DNA from: an uncultured Clostridia bacterium
Lineage (GTDB): Bacteria; Bacillota; Clostridia; TANB77; CAG-508
NCBI GenBank assembly: GCA_947631335.1
Contig: CANRKZ010000003.1
Span: forward strand, 1-57,093
DNA length: 57,093 bases
Direction of reading: 5' to 3'
The position numbers were made by a program, and so were the translations under genes. This document shows, one piece after another, positions 38,227 to 47,237 of the stretch (position 1 is its first letter; every line of letters starts with the position of its first letter). Below the pieces are notes generated by a model. It ran no database searches and was not told where the DNA came from. It saw only the letters and a list, made by a program, of their open reading frames with translations.

Positions 38227-39396
38227 ATGGATATTCGATATTTTGATAATGCTGCTACAACAAGGATAAAAGAAGATGTATTAAAGGAAATGTTACCATA
38301 TTTAAAAGAAAACTTTGGAAATCCATCTTCTATGTATACCATTGGAAGAAATGCTAGAAAAGCAGTAGAAGAAGCAAGGAAAAAAGTGGCAAAATTAATT
38401 CATTGTAAATCAAATGAAATCTATTTTACTGGATCAGGTTCAGAAAGTAATAATACAGCAATTAAAGGAATTGCTCATAAAAATGCCTTTAAAGGAAGGC
38501 ATATTATTACATCAAAAATCGAACATCCATCTGTACTTCATACTTGTAGAAGCTTAGAAAAGGAAGGATTTAGAGTGACTTATTTAAATGTTGATGAAAA
38601 TGGCTTTATTAATTTAGATGAGTTGATGAATTCTGTTAGAAATGATACTATTTTAATTAGTATTATGTTTGCTAATAATGAAATTGGTACAATTGAACCT
38701 ATCCAAGAAATCGCTAGAATTGCAAAAATGTATAATATTATATTTCATACAGATGCTGTTCAAGCATGTGGAAATGTTCCAATTGATGTCCAAAAAATGG
38801 GGATAGATATGTTATCTTTATCAGGACATAAACTATATGCACCAAAAGGAATTGGTGCAATATATGTAAGAAACGGAATTTCATTTGAAAAGTTTATAGA
38901 TGGAGGGCATCAAGAAAAAGATAAAAGAGCTGGTACGGAAAATGTTCCAGGAATTGTTGGATTAGGAAAAGCTTGTGAACTTGCTAATATACATTTAGAG
39001 CAACATATGAAACATTTGAAAGAAATAAGAGATTATTATATCGATCAGATAGAGAAAAAAATTCCTAATATTAAATTAAATGGAGCAAAAGAAAAAAGAT
39101 TACCTGGCAATGCTAATTTTTCTTTTGAATGTATAGAAGGGCAATCTTTATTATTAAATTTAGATGCTAAGGGAATTTGTGCTTCTAGTGGTTCTGCATG
39201 TTCAACGGGTTCATCTAATCCATCCCATGTTTTGAATGCAATAGGATTATCTTCCCAATTGGCATCAGGAGCATTAAGAACAAGTTTTGGTGAGGAAAAT
39301 ACAAAAGAAGATATTGATTACTTAGTAGAAAATTTAGTTGAAATCGTTAAACGATTAAGAGATATTAATTCTCTAAAACCGCAAGAGCACATTTAA
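38227..39396 (+). CDS. Cysteine desulfurase, NifS/IscS type
   Basis: 389 aa. PLP-dependent class V fold: YFDNAATTR, SGSESNNTAIKG, HTDAVQACGN, the Schiff-base Lys in SLSGHKLYAPKG, and the active Cys in SSGSACSTGSSNPSHVL. It moves sulfur from cysteine for Fe-S clusters or tRNA thiolation. No iscU is adjacent. Strong AAGGAGAG site. Its 3' end overlaps, tail to tail, the 3' end of the flavoprotein gene by about 32 bp when the latter is read through its frameshift. Confidence 0.93.
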   Translation: MDIRYFDNAATTRIKEDVLKEMLPYLKENFGNPSSMYTIGRNARKAVEEARKKVAKLIHCKSNEIYFTGSGSESNNTAIKGIAHKNAFKGRHIITSKIEHPSVLHTCRSLEKEGFRVTYLNVDENGFINLDELMNSVRNDTILISIMFANNEIGTIEPIQEIARIAKMYNIIFHTDAVQACGNVPIDVQKMGIDMLSLSGHKLYAPKGIGAIYVRNGISFEKFIDGGHQEKDKRAGTENVPGIVGLGKACELANIHLEQHMKHLKEIRDYYIDQIEKKIPNIKLNGAKEKRLPGNANFSFECIEGQSLLLNLDAKGICASSGSACSTGSSNPSHVLNAIGLSSQLASGALRTSFGEENTKEDIDYLVENLVEIVKRLRDINSLKPQEHI

Positions 39397-40931
39397 TTCC
39401 ATCAACTGCAGCAGACATAATGCCTCCAGCGTAACCGAGCACCTTCGCCACAAGGATACAATCCTAAAATATTTGATATCAAATTTTTATTCCTAAGAAT
39501 TCGCACAGGTGAAGAACTTCGTGTTTCAATTCCGGTTAAAATACTATCTGGATTGGCAAATCCATGTAATTTAGTATCAAAATATTTAATTCCTTCTTTT
39601 AATGTACTAGAAACAAATTCAGGTAAAATGTCGTTTAAATTAGATAAAGTAACACCTGGCAAATAAGTGGGTTTAATAGTTCCAATAAAGTTAGATTTTT
39701 TATTTTGTAAAAAGTCTTCTACTCTTTGAATAGGAGCAAAATAATTGGAACCACCCAATTTAAATGCTTTTTCTTCTAGATCTTTTTGAAAATAAATTCC
39801 AGCAAGAGGAGAGGTACTTTTAAAATCAGCAGATGTAACATTAACTAAAAGTGCAGAATTTGCATTTTTACCATCTCTTGCAAAATTGCTCATACCATTG
39901 GAAACAATAGTGTTCTTTTCGCTAGAAGAAGCCATGACAACTCCACCAGGACACATACAAAAAGTATAACAAGAACGGCCACTAGGGGCATGATAAGCTA
40001 ATTTATAATTTGCAGGTGGCAATTTTAGTTTTGTAATCTCACCATATTGTGCTTTATTAATATCTTTTTGTAAATGTTCAATTCGAACGCCAACTGAAAA
40101 GTTCTTTTTTTCCATTTTAATTCCTCTTTCATAAAGCTTCTTAAATGTATCTCTTGAACTATGACCAATTGCTAAAATAACATGGGTTGCAGAGATTTTT
40201 TGTTCTTTATTTTGATTAAGACAGAAAACAGATTTAATCTTACCATATTTAATTTCAAAATCAATTACCTTTGTATTAAAAAGAAAAGTGCCACCTTTTG
40301 AAATAATATATTTTCTCATTCTTTTTATAATATGAATTAAATGATCTGTTCCAATATGAGGCTTGGATAAGTACAAAATTTCTTTAGGAGCTCCAAAGTT
40401 TACAAATTCTTGAAGAACTTTTTTGCAAAAAGGACTATTGATATTAGTAGTTAATTTTCCGTCAGAAAAAGTGCCAGCACCTCCTTCACCAAACTGTACA
40501 TTAGAAAGTTCATTTAATTTTCCCTTTTTCAAAAAAGTATCTACATTTAATTTCCTTTTTTCAACACAATCTCCTTGTTCAATAACAATTGGTATAATTC
40601 CATTTTGGATACAAGTAAGAGCAGCAAAAAGTCCACTAGGACCTGCACCAACAATAACAACTTTTTTGCAAGAAATAGCATTTGCTTGTATTTCTGGAAT
40701 AGGCAAATTTCTTACCTGATTTAGATTTTTATATTTAGTTTCATTTTTTAATTTTAAGTCAATAGCATAAAGATAATGAACATCATCTTTTTTTCGTGCA
40801 TCAATAGACTTTTTAGAAATGTACCATTCAAGAATATCACTTTTTCTTATTTTATTTTTTGCAATTACAGTTTCAAGCAATTCTTTTTCTGAAATATCTT
40901 TTCTAATTTTTATATGACTAATTCTTACCAT
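39365..40931 (-). CDS. FAD-dependent oxidoreductase (COG2509 type), read through a +1 frameshift at CGG 39437-39435
   Basis: About 521 aa from ATG 40931, preceded by AGGAGG; upstream in-frame codons encode an unlikely hydrophobic extension. The N-terminal region is followed by an FAD-binding fold VVIVGAGPSGLFAALTC, then FGEGGAGTFSDGKLTT, VILAIGHSSRDTF, SVGVRIEH and CMCPGGVVMASSSE, all typical of this uncharacterised dehydrogenase family. At the end, LYPCGEGA is followed by in-frame CGG; zero frame gives RLRWRHYVCCS and stops at 39402. Skipping the C gives GYAGGIMSAAVDGIKCALAV, the conserved family C terminus, ending at TAA 39365. The substrate is unknown. Confidence 0.88.
39435..39437 (-). 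other. +1 frameshift site GCT CGG (COG2509 flavoprotein)
   Basis: On the minus strand GGT GCT CGG TTA. Skipping C reads GGT TAC GCT GGA GGC (GYAGG), the conserved dinucleotide-binding C-terminal motif. Confidence 0.85.
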
Positions 40932-41040
40932 AAATCCTCCTAATATACAAATATTATAGCATATAATCAAAAGGTTTGCTATTATAATAGAAATAACAGT
41001 AATTAATTTATAAATATTTATAAAAATAATAAATAACACT

Positions 41041-41068
41041 TTGATTTTTGATTTGAATAGTATATAAT
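41041..41068 (+). promoter_or_regulatory. Candidate sigma-A-type promoter
   Basis: TTGATT at 41041-41046, 16-bp spacer, TATAAT at 41063-41068, upstream of the PF06541 gene. Confidence 0.55.
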
Positions 41069-41098
41069 AAGAGTAATGAAAATAATATGGGGAAATAT

Positions 41099-41752
41099 AT
41101 GAAAAAAAATAACAAAATAGCAAAAATAATTAATTTAGTAATTAAAATATTCTGGATTTTTGTAATAGGTAGTGTATTTGGATTTTTTGCAGAAATAATT
41201 TATGGAGTTGTCTATACAAGAACGATTGTAATTAAGCAAGGACTAATATACGGACCATTTATTCAGATTTATGGAATAGGGGCAGTAGCCTATTATTTAT
41301 TAATATCCAAAGTCCATGAACCAAAAGAAGCTTTTTTTTCTGGGATGCTTCTAGGAGGAATATTAGAATATTTATGTTCTTTTTTTCAAGAGCTTTTATT
41401 TGGAACAATTTCTTGGGATTATAGTAACTTCTTTTTAAATTTTAATGGAAGAACCTGTCTGTTATATTGCTTTTATTGGGGAATTATTGCAGTTGCATTT
41501 TTAAAAATAGTATATCCATGGCTTGAAAAGATAGAATTATTAATTTATAAAAAAGGAGTCAGAATATTTACTGTTATTTTCATGCTATTTATGACATTTG
41601 ATATTGTTATATCTTGCATGGCAGCAAATAGACAAACAGAAAGAAATAAGAATATTCCAGCTAAAAATTCAATAGATATATTTTTGGATTATGTTTATCC
41701 AGATGAATATTTAAATAAGATATATAATAATAAAAAGGAAATAGAAAACTAG
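41099..41752 (+). CDS. PF06541-family membrane protein
   Basis: 217 aa from ATG 41099, six bases after TGGGGA; ATG 41087 is an alternative that overlaps that site. About five hydrophobic segments with SVFGFFAEIIYG, QGLIYGPFIQIYGIGAV, WDYSNFFLNFNGRTCLLY and YWGIIAVAF, matching the paralogue at 4481-5278. Function unsettled. Divergent from the flavoprotein gene. Confidence 0.83.
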   Translation: MKKNNKIAKIINLVIKIFWIFVIGSVFGFFAEIIYGVVYTRTIVIKQGLIYGPFIQIYGIGAVAYYLLISKVHEPKEAFFSGMLLGGILEYLCSFFQELLFGTISWDYSNFFLNFNGRTCLLYCFYWGIIAVAFLKIVYPWLEKIELLIYKKGVRIFTVIFMLFMTFDIVISCMAANRQTERNKNIPAKNSIDIFLDYVYPDEYLNKIYNNKKEIEN

Positions 41753-41802
41753 AAAAGGGTATTAGGCTAAAATAACGAATGTTCCGTTCTAATATAAACC
41801 TT

Positions 41803-41840
41803 CTATGAATACAATTAAACAAAAGTATTCACATAGGGGG
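41803..41840 (+). promoter_or_regulatory. Inverted repeat touching the spoIIID ribosome-binding site
   Basis: CTATGAATAC (41803-41812) can pair with GTATTCACATAG (41825-41836) with a 2-nt bulge. The second arm runs into GGGGG at 41836-41840, the likely ribosome-binding site, so the hairpin could limit translation or be an operator. Confidence 0.4.
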
Positions 41841-41849
41841 TTTTTCTTT

Positions 41850-42167
41850 ATGGAGCAATTAGTTACACATAGCTTATCTGTAATCAATAGTGCTGGGACA
41901 GGTAAGTTATCCATAGAAGAGCGAAGTATTGAACTTGCGCATTATATTATAAATTCAAAAGATACTGTAAGAGGAGCTGCTAAAAAATTTGGAATTAGTA
42001 AAAGTACAGTACATAAAGATGTTTCTGAAAGGCTAAAAAAGATTAATCCAAGTTTAGCAAAACAGGTAAGAGTAGTTTTAGATGAAAATAAAGCAGAAAG
42101 ACACATTAGAGGGGGGATGGCTACCAAAATGAAATATAGCCATTTAAATGAAAAAAAGAGAATTTGA
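41850..42167 (+). CDS. spoIIID: Sporulation transcriptional regulator SpoIIID
   Basis: 105 aa from ATG 41850. Core ERSIELAHYIINSKDTVRGA, the helix-turn-helix FGISKSTVHKDVSERL and the basic end HIRGGMATKMKYSHL match SpoIIID, the mother-cell regulator acting between sigma-E and sigma-K. It has about 20 more N-terminal residues than the Bacillus protein. An in-frame ATG at 41805 would lengthen it but has no ribosome-binding site. A short AT-rich hairpin (AAATTTTC region near 42175) may end it. Confidence 0.92.
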   Translation: MEQLVTHSLSVINSAGTGKLSIEERSIELAHYIINSKDTVRGAAKKFGISKSTVHKDVSERLKKINPSLAKQVRVVLDENKAERHIRGGMATKMKYSHLNEKKRI

Positions 42168-42279
42168 TTAGAAGTCAAATTTTCTTTTTAAAATGAAATT
42201 AATATAAGATTCCTAAATTTATCACTAATCGACATATTTTTACATAGAATATAATAGCCCAAATAATGAGGTGAATAAA

Positions 42280-43128
42280 ATGAATTATATAAAGAAAGGT
42301 GATATAGTAGGAAGGAAGTCTCACGGAAAAGATATTATTTTTAAGGTTAATAATATTATTGATAAATCAGAGAGGAAAATTGCAATTTTAGATGGGATCA
42401 TAGAAAGAATTAAAGCAGATAGTGATATCTCTGATTTAGAAGTAATAGAAAAGCAGAAAGTAAAAGAGATTCTTAGAAAATTAGATCAAAAACTAGAGAA
42501 AAGAATTGAAACATCAAAGAATAAAATTCAAAGTGAGAACTATCAAATTGGTGTTATAACTAATAATAAGAGAACAAAAGAAAAAATTATATCAGGAAAA
42601 ATTCTTCATTTAGATGGAGATAAAAAATATAGTGAAAAATCATATAGATATTATAGAAAATTAGGATTAAATGCAGTTGTGAGAAATATACCAGAGTACA
42701 GGCAGCCGAAAGTAGTATATCAATTATTAGAAATTTATCATCCTGATATTTTAGTAATTACAGGACATGATGGCATGATAAAAAGAGGAACTAGATATAA
42801 TGATATATATAACTATAGAAATTCGAGATATTTTATAGAAACTGTGAGGGAAGCAAGAAAATATGACAAGAAACATAACAAAAATTTAGTTATATTTGCT
42901 GGAGCATGCCAAAGTTATTTTGAAGCAATTATTTCAGCAGGAGCAAATTTTGCATCGTCACCTGCTAGAATTTTAATTGATTTTTTAGATCCACTAGTAG
43001 TTGCAGAAAAAGTAGCATTAACAGAGAAATATAAATATATTACAATTGATGATATTGCTTATGAACTAAGAGATGGAAAAGATGGAATCAGCGGGATAGG
43101 AGCAAATGGAAAAATGACGATAAATTAA
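42280..43128 (+). CDS. yabG: Sporulation-specific protease YabG
   Basis: 282 aa. KGDIVGRKSHGKDIIFKV at the start, then LHLDGDKKYSEKSYRYY, DILVITGHDGM and VIFAGACQSYFEA with SPARILIDFLDPL, matching YabG, the peptidase that processes spore coat proteins. ATG 42280 follows GAGGTG; GTG 42271 lies inside that site. veg follows, the same order as in Bacillus. CATAGAATA upstream (about 42245) could be a sigma-K-type -10, in keeping with known YabG control, but this is weak. Confidence 0.93.
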   Translation: MNYIKKGDIVGRKSHGKDIIFKVNNIIDKSERKIAILDGIIERIKADSDISDLEVIEKQKVKEILRKLDQKLEKRIETSKNKIQSENYQIGVITNNKRTKEKIISGKILHLDGDKKYSEKSYRYYRKLGLNAVVRNIPEYRQPKVVYQLLEIYHPDILVITGHDGMIKRGTRYNDIYNYRNSRYFIETVREARKYDKKHNKNLVIFAGACQSYFEAIISAGANFASSPARILIDFLDPLVVAEKVALTEKYKYITIDDIAYELRDGKDGISGIGANGKMTIN

Positions 43129-43259
43129 TTTATAAATAAAAATAACCTTATGTAATATAAATGTAATACAATTGTAACATATTTGTAAAAGAATGAAATA
43201 AAATTGATAAATACGTTGAAAATAAAAGGGTTTAAAGATTTGCTAAGAACAAACATTTT

Positions 43260-43288
43260 TTGACAATTTAGCTGAAAAATGCTATAAT
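43260..43288 (+). promoter_or_regulatory. Perfect-consensus sigma-A promoter of veg
   Basis: TTGACA at 43260-43265, 17-bp spacer, TATAAT at 43283-43288, plus an extended -10 TG at 43280-43281. The strongest-looking promoter in the window; Pveg of Bacillus subtilis is also a classic strong promoter. Confidence 0.95.
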
Positions 43289-43317
43289 CAAGCCATCTTA
43301 TGGAGGTGGATGATGAA

Positions 43318-43614
43318 ATGATTTGTAGAACAGATATAACAAATCTAAAAACGGACATCTTAGAGAAAGTGGGTCAAAAGATAATAGTAAAAGGTTCTTT
43401 AGGAAGAAGTAAAGCCTTTGAAAAAGAAGCTACAATAGAAAAAGTATATCCTAATATTTTTGTTGTAAAATATGAGGAAAATAATAGAAATGTAACGTAT
43501 AGTTATACAGATGTTTTAACAAGAACAGTTGAAGTAGAAGTTTTTGATGGAGATTCATATTCACCATTAATTCCACCAGCACCAGAAACTAAGACAAGAA
43601 AAACATCATTATAA
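43318..43614 (+). CDS. veg: Veg family protein
   Basis: 98 aa. TDITNLKTDILEKVGQKIIV, GSLGRSKAFEKEATIEKVYP and YSYTDVLTRTVEVEVFD match Veg, a small SH3-like protein reported in Bacillus to stimulate biofilm formation. ATG 43318 fits GGAGGTG at 43302-43308; other in-frame starts lie at or before it. Next to yabG as in Bacillus. Confidence 0.93.
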   Translation: MICRTDITNLKTDILEKVGQKIIVKGSLGRSKAFEKEATIEKVYPNIFVVKYEENNRNVTYSYTDVLTRTVEVEVFDGDSYSPLIPPAPETKTRKTSL

Positions 43615-43624
43615 AAATAAGATG

Positions 43625-43653
43625 AAAAGCAGAATAAATTTCTGCTTTTTTTG
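43625..43653 (+). terminator. Rho-independent terminator after veg
   Basis: AAAAGCAGAA at 43625-43634 pairs with TTCTGCTTTT at 43640-43649, then T run. Confidence 0.9.
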
Positions 43654-43675
43654 TTGCTGTTTTTTATTGTTATAG

Positions 43676-43702
43676 TCATAAAAAAGGATAGGACATAATA
43701 TA
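43676..43702 (+). promoter_or_regulatory. Candidate sigma-E-type promoter of sipL-yunB
   Basis: TCATAAA near 43676 and CATAATATA at 43694-43702 resemble mother-cell sigma-E elements (TCATATT / CATACAAT). No sigma-A elements fit here. The downstream genes are mother-cell sporulation genes. Confidence 0.4.
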
Positions 43703-43735
43703 AATGTATAAAGAAAAATGAAGGAGGTTAAATAA

Positions 43736-45286
43736 ATGGTTGTAGATACAATAAAAGAAAGTTTATGTGTAAATAAATTAGTAACAACAAAAAAAGATGT
43801 AATATTAGTTGAAGGGGATATGATTGTACCAGATTCAAAACCAGATATCCTAAATACAATTTGTACAAGTGGGGTTGTATGCATTTATAGAAAAGAAATC
43901 TTAGAAGAAAAAATTAGATTAGAAGGAAACATAAATACCTATATCATGTATATGGCAGATGATAGTCAAGAAAAAGTAAGAGGGTTATGTACAAATCTAG
44001 ACTTTTCGGAAAATATATCAGTTCCAAGTTGTAAAGAAGGAATGGATTGTATATTAACTACTAAATTAAAATCAATTGAGGCAAAGGTAATTAATGGAAG
44101 AAAAGTAGGAATAAAAGCAGCAATTGAAATAGAAGTAAAAATATATTCAAATGAAGATATAGAAATTGTAAATGACATTCACAATGCAGAAGGAATTCAA
44201 ATATTAAAAGAAGATTTAAAAGTAAATTCTCTAGTAGGTACAGGGGACACAAAAATTTATGCAAAAGATACAATTAACATAGACAATGCTGATAATTTAG
44301 CAGAAATATTAAAAGCTAATATTGATATAGGTGATAAAGATATTAAAATTAGTTATAATAAAATTTTAACAAAGTCTGAGGCAGAAGTTAAGATTATGTA
44401 TCTTACAGAAGATAATAGAATTAGTAATGTGACGGCAAAAATACCAGTAGTTGGATTTATAGATATTCCAAATGTTACAGAAGAAAATATATGCGATATT
44501 GATTATGAGGTAAGAAATATTGTATTAAAACCAAATTCTATAGAAGAACATTCTATTGCTATAGAAATAGAAATAGGGGTAATGGCAAGTGTGTATGAAG
44601 AAAAACAAATTAATTTAATACAAGATTTATATAGTCCTAATGAAAATTTAACATTTAATAAGAAGAGAATAACAACAATTACCAATAAGAGAAATATGCA
44701 AGAAATAAAGCAAATAAGAGAGAAAATAGTAATAGAAGGAATGGAAAATAGGAATATTATTGATGTAGATGTTAATCCTATTATTGAAAATCAAAATAGA
44801 GTGAATCATAAAATTGTTTATGGAGGAGAATTAGAATTAAAATTTATTATATCAAATAACGAATTACAAGTAGATACACGAATTGCAAAAATTCCATTTG
44901 ATTATGAAATAGAAGATGATACCGAGGATGAAAATGTAAATAGAAATATGGAAATACAAGTGATTAATAAAGATTTTGTAATTCAAAATGAAGGAGCAGT
45001 AAGTAGCAATATAGACTTAGGAATAAATTTAAATTCTTATCGTAGTACCAATATGAATATTATAGATGAAATACAAACTAATGGGGAAAGAGAAGAACAG
45101 GATTATAGTATTTTAATGTATATTGTAAAAAAAGATGATAGTTTGTGGAAAATAGCAAAACGTTTTGGTAGTACAATAGAAGATATTGTAAGAACAAATG
45201 GAATTGAAGACGAAAATAGAATAGATCCTGGACAAAAGTTATTTATACCACATTATTCAAAATCTAATATCAATAGTTATGTATAA
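43736..45286 (+). CDS. sipL: SipL-like spore morphogenetic protein (DUF3794/SPOCS + LysM)
   Basis: 516 aa. Repeated DUF3794 (SPOCS) modules: VEGDMIVPDSKPDILNTICT at residues 24-43, IPVVGFIDIPNVTEE in the middle, a third near 350. A C-terminal LysM follows (about 460-510: YIVKKDDSLWKIAKRFGSTI, DPGQKLFIPHY). This is the layout of SipL, the Clostridioides protein that tethers SpoIVA and the coat to the forespore. GGAGG precedes ATG 43736. It overlaps yunB by eight bases, so they are coupled. Confidence 0.9.
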   Translation: MVVDTIKESLCVNKLVTTKKDVILVEGDMIVPDSKPDILNTICTSGVVCIYRKEILEEKIRLEGNINTYIMYMADDSQEKVRGLCTNLDFSENISVPSCKEGMDCILTTKLKSIEAKVINGRKVGIKAAIEIEVKIYSNEDIEIVNDIHNAEGIQILKEDLKVNSLVGTGDTKIYAKDTINIDNADNLAEILKANIDIGDKDIKISYNKILTKSEAEVKIMYLTEDNRISNVTAKIPVVGFIDIPNVTEENICDIDYEVRNIVLKPNSIEEHSIAIEIEIGVMASVYEEKQINLIQDLYSPNENLTFNKKRITTITNKRNMQEIKQIREKIVIEGMENRNIIDVDVNPIIENQNRVNHKIVYGGELELKFIISNNELQVDTRIAKIPFDYEIEDDTEDENVNRNMEIQVINKDFVIQNEGAVSSNIDLGINLNSYRSTNMNIIDEIQTNGEREEQDYSILMYIVKKDDSLWKIAKRFGSTIEDIVRTNGIEDENRIDPGQKLFIPHYSKSNINSYV

Positions 45287-45999
45287 AATTTATTCAAGAC
45301 CACGAATTAGAATTCCAAAGATTGTTTTAAATAGAGCAAAGCAATTAAAAGATAAGAGAAATAAAAAAATAGTAAAGATAATAATTATTATAATAATTGC
45401 CTTTAGTACAGTTAAATTAGTTTTAGATGCTGTGTTTCCAATATTTGATACATTATGTGAAACAAAAGCAAAATCAATTGCAACTATTATATCAAATGAG
45501 GAAGCAACAAAGGTTATGAAAGAACATTATTATGATGAGTTATTCACTGTACAGAAGGATTCTAATAATAATATAACAATGGTGAAATCTAACGTTATAG
45601 AAATTAATGAAATTATTTCAGATATAGCTGTAAAAATTCAAAAAGCAATTGATGATAAGGGAAGAGAAGATATTGAAATAGCTCTTCGGAAGTTTTACGG
45701 GATTTAAATTACTAGCAGGAAGAGGTCCTGGAATAAAAATTCGAATATCGTCTATCGGAACAGTTGAAACAGATTTGAAAAGTGAATTTGTATCGCAAGG
45801 AATTAATCAGACAATTCATAGAGTCTATCTAGAAGTAAGATGCAAAGTTAATATTTTAACACCTTTTCGAGATATTGAAAAAGATATAACCAACCAAGTG
45901 TTATTAATAGAAAATGTTATTGTAGGACGCATTCCAGAAACATATTATAATTTAGAAGGATTAAATCCTGAAAGTGATGCACTAGAAGTTATGCAATAA
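45279..45999 (+). CDS. yunB: Sporulation protein YunB, read through a +1 frameshift at CGG 45687
   Basis: About 239 aa when one base is skipped. Basic start, transmembrane helix (about 31-52, IVKIIIIIIIAFSTVKLVLD), then the YunB domain. Zero frame ends KFYGI at 45707. At GCT CTT CGG, skipping the C gives GSFTGFKLLAGRGPGIKI, then VETDLKSEF, QGINQTIHRVYLEVRCKV and VIVGRIPETYYNLEG, all YunB family hallmarks, ending at TAA 45999. YunB is a sigma-E-controlled sporulation protein of unclear role. Coupled to sipL. Confidence 0.9.
45687..45689 (+). other. +1 frameshift site CTT CGG (yunB)
   Basis: In-frame CGG after CTT. Skipping C yields GGA AGT TTT ACG GGA (GSFTG). Zero frame stops six codons later. 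Confidence 0.87.
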
Positions 46000-46104
46000 A
46001 AAAGTGATGAAAATTATTATTTAAATTTCAAAAATTTCTATTTATAATTTTTTTGAAAATGCAAAATATATAATTATAGTATTTCAAAAAAAGGAGGTTT
46101 TATC

Positions 46105-46482
46105 TTGGAAAATTTTGATGATAAGAAAAAAAAGAAAGATAGACAAATAGAAAATTTAGAAAATCTAGTAGAAAGACATACAAGAACTAAAAGACATTTA
46201 GAACAATATTCAGAAATTGGAAATCATGAAAATAAAGAAAATGCAAGAAAAATTCAAGAAATTCGTGAAGAGCAAATAAAGGAGTTAGAAGGAAAATTGA
46301 AAGATGAGGATAAATATATTTCTCCAGAAGAGCAACTAGAAAATTTAAAAGAAAATTATGCGAATACACAAAGCTATATTGAAGATAATAAAGACTCGAT
46401 AGATGACCAAGTATTAAATAATTTACAAAAAAAGCAAGAGCATAGAAAAGAACAAATTAGTTTTTTAAAAGATGAAAATTAA
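46105..46482 (+). CDS. Small coiled-coil protein, function unknown
   Basis: 125 aa from TTG 46105, seven bases after GGAGG. Almost entirely charged and helical (RQIENLENLVERHTRTKRHL, QIKELEGKLKDEDKYISPEE), with heptad-like spacing. No signal or membrane helix. No family recognised. Monocistronic with a clear terminator. Confidence 0.75.
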   Translation: MENFDDKKKKKDRQIENLENLVERHTRTKRHLEQYSEIGNHENKENARKIQEIREEQIKELEGKLKDEDKYISPEEQLENLKENYANTQSYIEDNKDSIDDQVLNNLQKKQEHRKEQISFLKDEN

Positions 46483-46492
46483 TTCACATTAT

Positions 46493-46522
46493 AAAAAGGA
46501 ACTGAAAGGTTCCTTTTTTATT
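46493..46522 (+). terminator. Rho-independent terminator
   Basis: AAAAAGGAAC at 46493-46502 pairs with GTTCCTTTTT at 46509-46518, then T run. Confidence 0.9.
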
Positions 46523-46531
46523 TATAAACAT

Positions 46532-46714
46532 TTAAAGAGTTATAGAAGAATTAGTTGATTGATTGCAAATATTACGTTGAACAGAAATTGTTGTAAGAGT
46601 ATCTCCTAATTGAGAGAAGATAGCAGATAATAAATTTAATTCATCATCGTTAGTATTACAAGCAATAAAATTTGCAGTTACATTTATAAAATTGGTTAAT
46701 TCTAAAGGATTCAA
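46532..46714 (-). CDS. Small conserved protein (DUF6774-like)
   Basis: 60 aa from TTG 46714, seven bases after AGGTG; a GTG at 46723 lies in that site. MNPLELTNFINVTANFIACN, then DDELNLLSAIFSQLGDTLTTIS, resembles a small clostridial family with 'ELxLLxAxFxQLGDTLxTI'. Two cysteines. Function unknown. I place it in the family from memory, so moderately sure. Confidence 0.7.
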   Translation of the reverse strand: MNPLELTNFINVTANFIACNTNDDELNLLSAIFSQLGDTLTTISVQRNICNQSTNSSITL

Positions 46715-46797
46715 TATAATCACCTATCTTATTATATTAAATCAAAATAACAATGTTAATAAATTATTTTATTAGTTGAAGGTAACAAAATAATAAC

Positions 46798-46828
46798 AAA
46801 ACTCGAAAGTTTATTACTTCCGAGTTTT
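46798..46828 (-). terminator. Terminator of rplM-rpsI
   Basis: AAAACTCG(A)AAGT and ACTT(C)CGAGTTTT pair around TTATT; on the minus strand a T run follows. Confidence 0.85.
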
Positions 46829-46834
46829 AACATA

Positions 46835-47236
46835 TTATCTCTTAGAAAATTGTGGAGCTTTTCTAGCTTTTTTAAGGCCGTATTTTTTTCTTTCTTTCAT
46901 ACGAGGATCTCTTGTTAAGAATCCGTTTGACTTTAGAGCTGGTCTGTATTCAATATTTGCTTCATTTAAAGCCCTTGCAATACCGTGTCTAATTGCTCCA
47001 GCTTGACCTGTAAAACCTCCACCTTTTACACTAGCTATTACATCATACTTAGCTGTTGTATTTGTAACAGTAAGTGGTTGTCTAACAATAACTTTTAAAG
47101 TTTCTAATCCGAAGAATTCATCAATATCTTTTCCATTGATTGTTATTTTTCCATTTCCTTCTATTAGTCTAACTCTAGCAATTGCATTTTTTCTTCTACC
47201 TGTACCATAAAAATTGATAGTTTCTTTCTTAGCCAT
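46835..47236 (-). CDS. rpsI: 30S ribosomal protein S9
   Basis: 133 aa. [16 protein letters not shown] at the start, [19 protein letters not shown] in the middle and the C-terminal RKAPQFSKR that reaches the P-site tRNA. One base separates it from rplM; strong GGAGG site. Conserved rplM-rpsI operon. Confidence 0.97.
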   Translation of the reverse strand: MAKKETINFYGTGRRKNAIARVRLIEGNGKITINGKDIDEFFGLETLKVIVRQPLTVTNTTAKYDVIASVKGGGFTGQAGAIRHGIARALNEANIEYRPALKSNGFLTRDPRMKERKKYGLKKARKAPQFSKR

Positions 47237-47237
47237 A

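Noticed and set aside
40932..41123. Long hydrophobic N-terminal extension of the flavoprotein
   Set aside because: AGGAGG sits directly before ATG 40931, and the extension overlaps the divergent promoter region and has no family counterpart.
43621..43735. Sigma-A promoter for sipL
   Set aside because: TTGTTA and CATAAT are separated by 21 bp, too far; a sigma-E-like pair fits better.
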